Shown here: positions 58,490 through 64,000 of the stretch, piece after piece
How the letters are laid out: every line of letters begins with the position of its first letter
Position numbering within the stretch: the stretch's first letter is position 1
NCBI RefSeq assembly: GCF_000382245.1
Contig: NZ_KB907863.1
Location: forward strand, 161,340-225,339
Reading direction: 5' to 3'
DNA length: 64,000 bases
From: Kushneria aurantia DSM 21353
GTDB lineage: Bacteria; Pseudomonadota; Gammaproteobacteria; Pseudomonadales; Halomonadaceae
Position numbers and translations under genes: made by a program
The notes under the pieces: generated by a model
What the model was told of the DNA's origin: nothing
Databases searched by the model: none
The model's input: the letters and a program-made list of their open reading frames with translations, nothing else

Positions 58490-58522
58490 TTCATACCCCG
58501 GAAGACAGTTCCGCGACTGCGG

Positions 58523-60919
58523 TCAACCGCGCAGCACGGCCCCAAAACGCTCCGCCGTGACCGCCACGATATTATCGATGATCTGGTTGATTTCACCGTC
58601 TGTCAGCGTGCGCGAAGGATGCTGCCAGGTCAACCCCAGCGCCAGACTCTTGTACCCCTCGGCAACGCCTGCGCCGCGGTAGATGTCAAAAAGTCGCAGC
58701 GACACCAGGCTATCGCCGGCCTCGGTACGAATCACATCCAGCAGCGACTGTACCGTCAACGACTCCTCGACGATCAGCGCCAGGTCACGACGCACTTCGG
58801 GGTAGCGCGACAGCGGCGTAAAGCGCGGAACCCGTCCCCGCGTCAGCGCCTCCAGCTCGATCTGAAACGCATAGATATCGGTCTTGATGCCAAGGCTTTC
58901 AAGCACCCGGGGATGCAGCGCCCCCAGCCAGCCCACGCAGCGACCGTCACGCACCAGGCGCGCGCTCTGTCCGGGATGCAGCGCAGGGTGTTCGGCCGTT
59001 TCAAAACGCCACGCCTCGCCGCTACCGCCGGCCTCGATGAGACGCTCAACGTCGCCCTTGAGATCGAAAAAGTCCACTGTATCGCGACGCGCCGACCAGC
59101 CCTCGGCATCGCGGCCGCCGCAGAGCATACCGGCCATCATGGGGGTCTGCGTCAGCTCACCCGCTTCATCTGCAAAGCCGCCTTCGAAAATCCGCCCGGT
59201 CTCGAACAGCCGTATGCGCTGCTGCTGGCGATTGAGGTTATACATGACAGCGCGCACCAGCCCTGCCCACAGGCTCGAACGCATCACCGACATGTCGCTG
59301 GAGATAGGGTTGGCAAGCACCGGCGCTGTACTCTGCGGCGCAAAGGCGTGCTGCAGCGCCTCCGAGACAAAGCTATAGGTAATGGCCTCCTGATAGCCCG
59401 CCGCAACCAGCAGATGGCGAAGCCGATCGAGCGGCACCCGGTCACCGGCAACTCTCTTCGGCGCCAGCTCGGCACGCGGGTAGCGTACCGGCAGACGGTT
59501 GTAGCCGTGGATGCGTGCCAGCTCTTCGATCAGGTCCTCTTCCCGCTCGATATCGAAGCGCCACGGCGGTATGCCGACCTGCCAGCGACCGTCACCACTC
59601 GGCTCGAGCGTCATTCCCAGCCGAGTGAGAATGTCGACGATATCATCATGCGCCAGCGCCATCCCCAGAATCCGCGCCACGCGCGTAGCGTCAAGAAAAA
59701 CCCGGCGATGCACCGGCAGTTGCTGGTGATCGCAGACCTCCACCGTCGGTCCCGGCGTACCGCCCGCGATATCGAGCAACAGTCGAGTGGCGCGTTCGAT
59801 GGCACGCACCTGCTGGCTCGGGTCGACGCCACGCTCAAAGCGATGCGAGGCGTCGGTGTGCAGGCCGTAGCGGCGCGCCCGGCCGGCTACCGCCAGCGGC
59901 GCGAAAAAGGCCGATTCAAGCAGCACATGACGGGTCTGCGAATTGACACCGGAACGCGCCCCGCCCATCACACCGGCAATCGCCAACGGGCCCTCGGCGT
60001 CAGCAATCAGCAGGGTGTCGCCATCCAGCGCCACCTGCTGGCCGTCGAGCAGTTCGAGCTTCTCGCCTTCGCCGGCGTAACGCACCTCGATATGCCGGCC
60101 AAGCCGCTCGAGGTCGAAAGCGTGCATCGGCTGGCCCAGCTCCAGCATGACGTAGTTGGTGACATCCACCACCACATCGATCGAACGTATGCCACTGCGC
60201 CGCAGACGCTCCGCCATCCACAGCGGGGTAGGCGCGCTGATATCGACATCGCGCAGAATGCGCGAGGCGTAGCGCGGGCAGGCGGCGGCATCCGCCACGC
60301 GAATGTCGAACTGCTCATCGCCCACCGGTATGACCGCTTCGACGGGCGGCACCTGCACTGCGAGGCGGTTGAGTACGCCCAGCTCACGTGCCAGACCGGC
60401 CAGGCTCAGGCAGTCACCGCGGTTGGGAGTCAGGTCCACCTCGATGGTGTGGTCATCGAGCGTCAACCAGCGGCGCAGGTCCTCACCTGGCGGGGCTTCG
60501 TCGGGCAGCACCCAGATGCCGGGAGACTTCTCCTCCACCAGCCCCAGCTCGGATTCGGCGCAGATCATGCCACTTGACGCGACACCGCGCAGTGTCGTCT
60601 CGGCGATCTGCATGTCACCCGGCAGTACCGCGCCGGGCAGCGCCAGCGCCACCTTCTGGCCGGCTGCAACGTTGGGCGCGCCACACACCACCTGGCGTGG
60701 CGCCCCACTGCCGTCATCGAGCTGGCAGACGCGCAGTCGATCGGCGTCGGGATGCGGCGCCAACTCGGTCACCCGGGCGACCACCACCGCGCTGAAATCG
60801 GCGGCCACCGGCGTCACTGCATCAACTTCCAGCCCCGCCATGGTGATCTGATCGGCGATGGCCTGAACATCCTGCGTAACCGCCACCCACTGACGCAGCC
60901 AATTGTCGGAAACTTTCAT
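58523..60919 (-). CDS. pheT: Phenylalanyl-tRNA synthetase beta subunit
   Basis: A 798-residue subunit of the alpha2-beta2 enzyme, with B1-B8 domains including an N-terminal EMAP-like tRNA-binding fold (VVVARVTELAPHPDADRLRV), VDLTPNRGDCLSLAGLAREL, the editing B3/4 domain, DNA-binding-like B5 (RVFLDATRVARILG), and the C-terminal ferredoxin fold (FTPLSRYPEVRRDLALIV). The second Met (MKVSDNWLRQW) is chosen because CGAGG sits four bases before it. pheS ends 43 bp upstream. Confidence 0.97.
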   Translation of the reverse strand: MKVSDNWLRQWVAVTQDVQAIADQITMAGLEVDAVTPVAADFSAVVVARVTELAPHPDADRLRVCQLDDGSGAPRQVVCGAPNVAAGQKVALALPGAVLPGDMQIAETTLRGVASSGMICAESELGLVEEKSPGIWVLPDEAPPGEDLRRWLTLDDHTIEVDLTPNRGDCLSLAGLARELGVLNRLAVQVPPVEAVIPVGDEQFDIRVADAAACPRYASRILRDVDISAPTPLWMAERLRRSGIRSIDVVVDVTNYVMLELGQPMHAFDLERLGRHIEVRYAGEGEKLELLDGQQVALDGDTLLIADAEGPLAIAGVMGGARSGVNSQTRHVLLESAFFAPLAVAGRARRYGLHTDASHRFERGVDPSQQVRAIERATRLLLDIAGGTPGPTVEVCDHQQLPVHRRVFLDATRVARILGMALAHDDIVDILTRLGMTLEPSGDGRWQVGIPPWRFDIEREEDLIEELARIHGYNRLPVRYPRAELAPKRVAGDRVPLDRLRHLLVAAGYQEAITYSFVSEALQHAFAPQSTAPVLANPISSDMSVMRSSLWAGLVRAVMYNLNRQQQRIRLFETGRIFEGGFADEAGELTQTPMMAGMLCGGRDAEGWSARRDTVDFFDLKGDVERLIEAGGSGEAWRFETAEHPALHPGQSARLVRDGRCVGWLGALHPRVLESLGIKTDIYAFQIELEALTRGRVPRFTPLSRYPEVRRDLALIVEESLTVQSLLDVIRTEAGDSLVSLRLFDIYRGAGVAEGYKSLALGLTWQHPSRTLTDGEINQIIDNIVAVTAERFGAVLRG

Positions 60920-60962
60920 CATGCCTCGCTATGCCGAAATCGAATGTCAAAGGGGGAATCGG

Positions 60963-62012
<1,050 letters not shown>

Positions 62013-62029
62013 TCACGACCGCGATGTAT

Positions 62030-62064
62030 AAAAAACGCTCAAAAATCGCCGGGACCGATTTTTG
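62030..62064 (-). promoter_or_regulatory. Putative pheST attenuator hairpin
   Basis: On the minus strand CAAAAATCG, 7-base loop, CGATTTTTG, AGCG and then TTTTTT. It resembles a rho-independent terminator placed 48 bp before the pheS start, where E. coli has the pheM attenuator. I cannot see a phenylalanine-rich leader peptide with a good ribosome site. Confidence 0.55.
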
Positions 62065-62109
62065 ACGCCGCGAGGCGGCCCCGGGTACCCGGCCCGGGAT
62101 GGCGGACAC

Positions 62110-62142
62110 AAAAAACAGGGGAAGAGCCAAGGCTCTTCCCCT
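62110..62142 (-). terminator. Rho-independent terminator after rplT
   Basis: Twelve-base perfect stem (AGGGGAAGAGCC and its complement, AA/TT at the turn) followed on the minus strand by GTTTTTTG. It lies 48 bp beyond the rplT stop and is likely to end the thrS-infC-rpmI-rplT transcript or set its balance with pheST. Confidence 0.85.
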
Positions 62143-62189
62143 GCGACGTCAACGCGGGCGAGGCAGGCTCACCCGGTTGGATATCGTCA

Positions 62190-62540
62190 TCAGGCCGCCC
62201 TGGCTTTCTCGACGATAGCGCCAAAGGCCTGCTTTTCGTGTACCGCGAGATCGGCGAGAATCTTGCGATCGATCTCTATCCCGGCCTTTTTCAGGCCGCT
62301 GATGAAGCGGCTATAGGACATACCGTGGGTGCGGGCCGCAGCATTGATACGTGCGATCCACAGCGCGCGGAACTGACGCTTGCGCTGGCGGCGGTCACGG
62401 TAGGCATACTGCCCGGCCTTGATAACCGCCTGCTTGGCAACACGGAAAGTGCGCGAACGAGCACCATAGTACCCTTTCGCCTGCTTGAGAATCTTCTTGT
62501 GACGGCGACGGGCGACGACACCACGCTTGACGCGAGCCAT
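62190..62540 (-). CDS. rplT: 50S ribosomal protein L20
   Basis: A 116-residue basic ribosomal protein, typical length 117-118. [40 protein letters not shown] and [20 protein letters not shown] are all conserved. It binds 23S rRNA and in E. coli represses translation of rpmI and itself. It lies 32 bp after rpmI and before a strong terminator. Confidence 0.98.
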   Translation of the reverse strand: MARVKRGVVARRRHKKILKQAKGYYGARSRTFRVAKQAVIKAGQYAYRDRRQRKRQFRALWIARINAAARTHGMSYSRFISGLKKAGIEIDRKILADLAVHEKQAFGAIVEKARAA

Positions 62541-62572
62541 GGGAACCTCCTGACTTCAGTGTATTGATCGAC

Positions 62573-62767
62573 TCAGATGTAGGGCAGCATGCGGTTGATA
62601 AGCGCACGATCCGCATCGTGGATCTGCTTCATCCCGCGTAGATGACGCTTACGCTTGGTCGACTTCTTGGTCAGGATGTGGCTACGAAAGGACTGCTTGT
62701 GCTTGAAGCCCTTGGCGGTACGCTTGAAGCGTTTGGCGGCACCGCTGTTGCTCTTGATCTTCGGCAT
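62573..62767 (-). CDS. rpmI: 50S ribosomal protein L35
   Basis: A 64-residue basic protein: [20 protein letters not shown] then [20 protein letters not shown], standard for L35. It lies between infC and rplT. The 163-bp leader upstream contains two paired inverted repeats that could form the L20 control structure. Confidence 0.98.
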   Translation of the reverse strand: MPKIKSNSGAAKRFKRTAKGFKHKQSFRSHILTKKSTKRKRHLRGMKQIHDADRALINRMLPYI

Positions 62768-62802
62768 GGGAAGTTACTCCACTCACTTCGAAAAGCGCTT
62801 CA

Positions 62803-62910
62803 ACAAACGGGCGACGCGATCGTCACGGCCGTTTGTACCCTGCGCTCTCTTTTTCAGGAAACCCGAGGCCAACACGCCATCTCGCGACCCGGAAGCCTCA
62901 GGATGGCGTG
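62803..62910 (-). promoter_or_regulatory. Structured leader between infC and rpmI
   Basis: Two inverted repeats stand in a row: CACGCCATC at 62873-62881 with GATGGCGTG at 62902-62910, and ACAAACGG at 62803-62810 with CCGTTTGT at 62829-62836. In E. coli L20 controls rpmI-rplT translation through RNA structure in this interval; a like role here is inferred. Confidence 0.45.
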
Positions 62911-62930
62911 CTCGTTAAACTGCCCGCGGA

Positions 62931-63470
62931 TCACTTTTTACGAGGGGCGAGCATCATGATCATCTGACGCCCCTCCATCCTCGGACGGGACTCTACCACG
63001 GCAAGCTCCCCCAGGTCACTCTCGACGCGCTCCATCAGCTTGCGGCCGATCTCCTGGTGGGCCATCTCACGCCCGCGAAAGCGCAGCGTCACCTTGCCCT
63101 TGTCACCGTCCTCCAGAAAGCGGGTCAGGTTCTTGAGTTTGACCTGATAATCGCCTTCATCAGTGGCAGGCCGGAATTTGACTTCCTTGACCTGGATCTG
63201 TTTCTGCTTCTTTTTCTGAGCAGACTTCTGCTTTTTCTGCTCAAACAGATACTTGCCGTAGTCCATGATCTTGCAGACGATGGGGTCGGCGTTGGATATC
63301 TGTACAAGATCAAGCCCGGCCTCTTCGGCTCGGGCAAGCGCCTCGCTCATGGGAACCACGCCCAGCTGCTCACCTTCATTGTCGATAAGCCTGACCTCAT
63401 CCGCGCGAATGCGGTCATTAATGGGGGCTCTTTTATCCTGAGGGCGTCCGCGTTGATTATTGCGCTTGAT
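62931..63470 (-). CDS. infC: Translation initiation factor IF-3, probable ATC start
   Basis: A 179-residue initiation factor preventing early joining of ribosomal subunits. N-domain: [25 protein letters not shown]; linker with [16 protein letters not shown]-domain: [36 protein letters not shown] place the start at ATC ([16 protein letters not shown]) because a GGGAG lies eight bases before it and it gives the usual length; a GTG six codons upstream (63488) has no ribosome-binding site. Rare start codons of infC (ATT in E. coli) are the basis of IF-3 autoregulation. It starts about 43 bp after the thrS stop. Confidence 0.95.
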   Translation of the reverse strand: MKRNNQRGRPQDKRAPINDRIRADEVRLIDNEGEQLGVVPMSEALARAEEAGLDLVQISNADPIVCKIMDYGKYLFEQKKQKSAQKKKQKQIQVKEVKFRPATDEGDYQVKLKNLTRFLEDGDKGKVTLRFRGREMAHQEIGRKLMERVESDLGELAVVESRPRMEGRQMIMMLAPRKK

Positions 63471-63512
63471 CGTTAAGTCTCCCTGCACAAGAAAGAGAAG
63501 GGGAAAGAGAAG

Positions 63513-64000
63513 TCACTGTCGGCGCTCTGATGCGATACGGGACAGAAACTCCGAGACCGGCATGGTGCCGATGTCTTCTCCCGTGCGCGTTCTGACAGCA
63601 ACGCTATCCGATTCGATCTCCTTATCGCCGACAACCAGCAGATAAGGCACCTTTTGCAACGTATGCTCGCGAATTTTAAAACCGATCTTCTCATTCCTCA
63701 AGTCCGACGATGCTCTAATGCCGGCCTGCTGGAGGCGTTCGGTCAGCGCGCTGGCATAGTTCGCCTGGGCATCGGTGATATTGAGCACCACCGCCTGCTC
63801 GGGTGCCAGCCACAGCGGCAGCGCACCGGCATGATGCTCCAGCAGGATGCCGATGAAGCGCTCGAATGAACCAATGATAGCGCGGTGCAGCATTACCGGT
63901 GTGTGGCGGTTGCCATCCTCGCCAACGTACTGCGCGCCGAGTCGACCGGGCATCATGAAATCGACCTGCATGGTACCCACCTGCCACTCGCGGCCCAGGC
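63513..64000 (-). CDS. thrS: Threonyl-tRNA synthetase, C-terminal part (runs off the window)
   Basis: About 162 codons from the 3-prime end. It contains class II motif 3 ([21 protein letters not shown]) and the anticodon-binding domain ([16 protein letters not shown] ... [33 protein letters not shown]). The preceding residues [20 protein letters not shown] are also conserved. It is the first gene of the thrS-infC-rpmI-rplT set. The N-terminal three quarters lie outside the window. Confidence 0.97.
   Translation of the reverse strand, partial: LGREWQVGTMQVDFMMPGRLGAQYVGEDGNRHTPVMLHRAIIGSFERFIGILLEHHAGALPLWLAPEQAVVLNITDAQANYASALTERLQQAGIRASSDLRNEKIGFKIREHTLQKVPYLLVVGDKEIESDSVAVRTRTGEDIGTMPVSEFLSRIASERRQ

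Noticed and set aside
58619-60577. Open frame of about 650 codons on the plus strand opposite pheT
   Set aside because: Antisense shadow of pheT without family features.
62060-62100. GC-rich palindrome CCGGGTACCCGG near pheS as an operator
   Set aside because: It lies between two terminator-like hairpins in a transcribed leader and is more likely RNA structure; evidence is too thin for a separate call.

Overview
The window is 64 kb of compact, GC-rich (roughly 60-65 percent by eye) chromosome from an aerobic gammaproteobacterium. Gene content and order point to the Oceanospirillales/Halomonadaceae side of the class, near Pseudomonas: mtaD-ubiG-mupP, fmdB-aspS-ruvCAB-ybgC-tolQRAB-pal-cpoB, thrS-infC-rpmI-rplT-pheST-ihfA, otsBA, regBA and a Kef antiporter. 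Genus is an inference. I see no rRNA, tRNA, CRISPR array, insertion sequence or prophage; nearly all of the sequence is coding.

Layout. 1-4.2 kb (minus): a membrane-anchored coiled-coil protein, tamA and the start of tamB. 4.4-7.3 kb: an Fe-type superoxide dismutase facing galU and a UDP-glucose dehydrogenase homologue that has lost its NAD-binding and catalytic residues. 7.6-10.4 kb (plus): methylthioadenosine deaminase, ubiG and mupP in overlapping order. 10.4-20.3 kb (minus): the Tol-Pal envelope operon with ruvCAB and aspS. 20.7-27.7 kb (plus): a 2-hydroxyacid dehydrogenase, two nearly identical nucleoside hydrolases flanking a nucleoside transporter, and trehalose synthesis (otsBA). 27.8-33.9 kb (minus): acylphosphatase, a HypT-like regulator, cardiolipin synthase, nei, uvrB and a tiny HMA-fold protein without metal cysteines. 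34-38 kb: ygfZ facing prfC-mscL-tatD. 38.4-47.4 kb (plus): the RegBA-type redox two-component system, an inositol monophosphatase, a Kef antiporter, a fructosamine kinase and an overlapping set of acyltransferase, LysM lipoprotein, glycosyltransferase and PAP2 phosphatase that could make a glycolipid. 47.5-54.3 kb: a split glycine-cleavage locus (gcvT and a Na+/amino-acid symporter on minus, gcvHP on plus). 54.3-58.1 kb: regulator, yfcL, ppnN, a small membrane protein and a flavodoxin. 58.2-64 kb (minus): ihfA, pheTS, rplT, rpmI, infC and the 3-prime part of thrS.

The functional themes are cell-envelope assembly (Tam, Tol-Pal, MupP, cardiolipin, glycolipid candidate), osmotic fitness (trehalose, MscL, Kef), one-carbon/purine salvage (glycine cleavage, nucleoside hydrolases, MTA deaminase) and core information processing.

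The main points worth a second look are the predicted dead UDP-glucose dehydrogenase coupled to galU, a 16-bp sequence repeated exactly three times in intergenic DNA, the duplicated nucleoside hydrolases, a frameshifted gene remnant upstream of regB, paired dimer-interface substitutions in the superoxide dismutase, a probable ATC start for infC, and a candidate glycolipid operon. No large novel defence or mobile system is visible.
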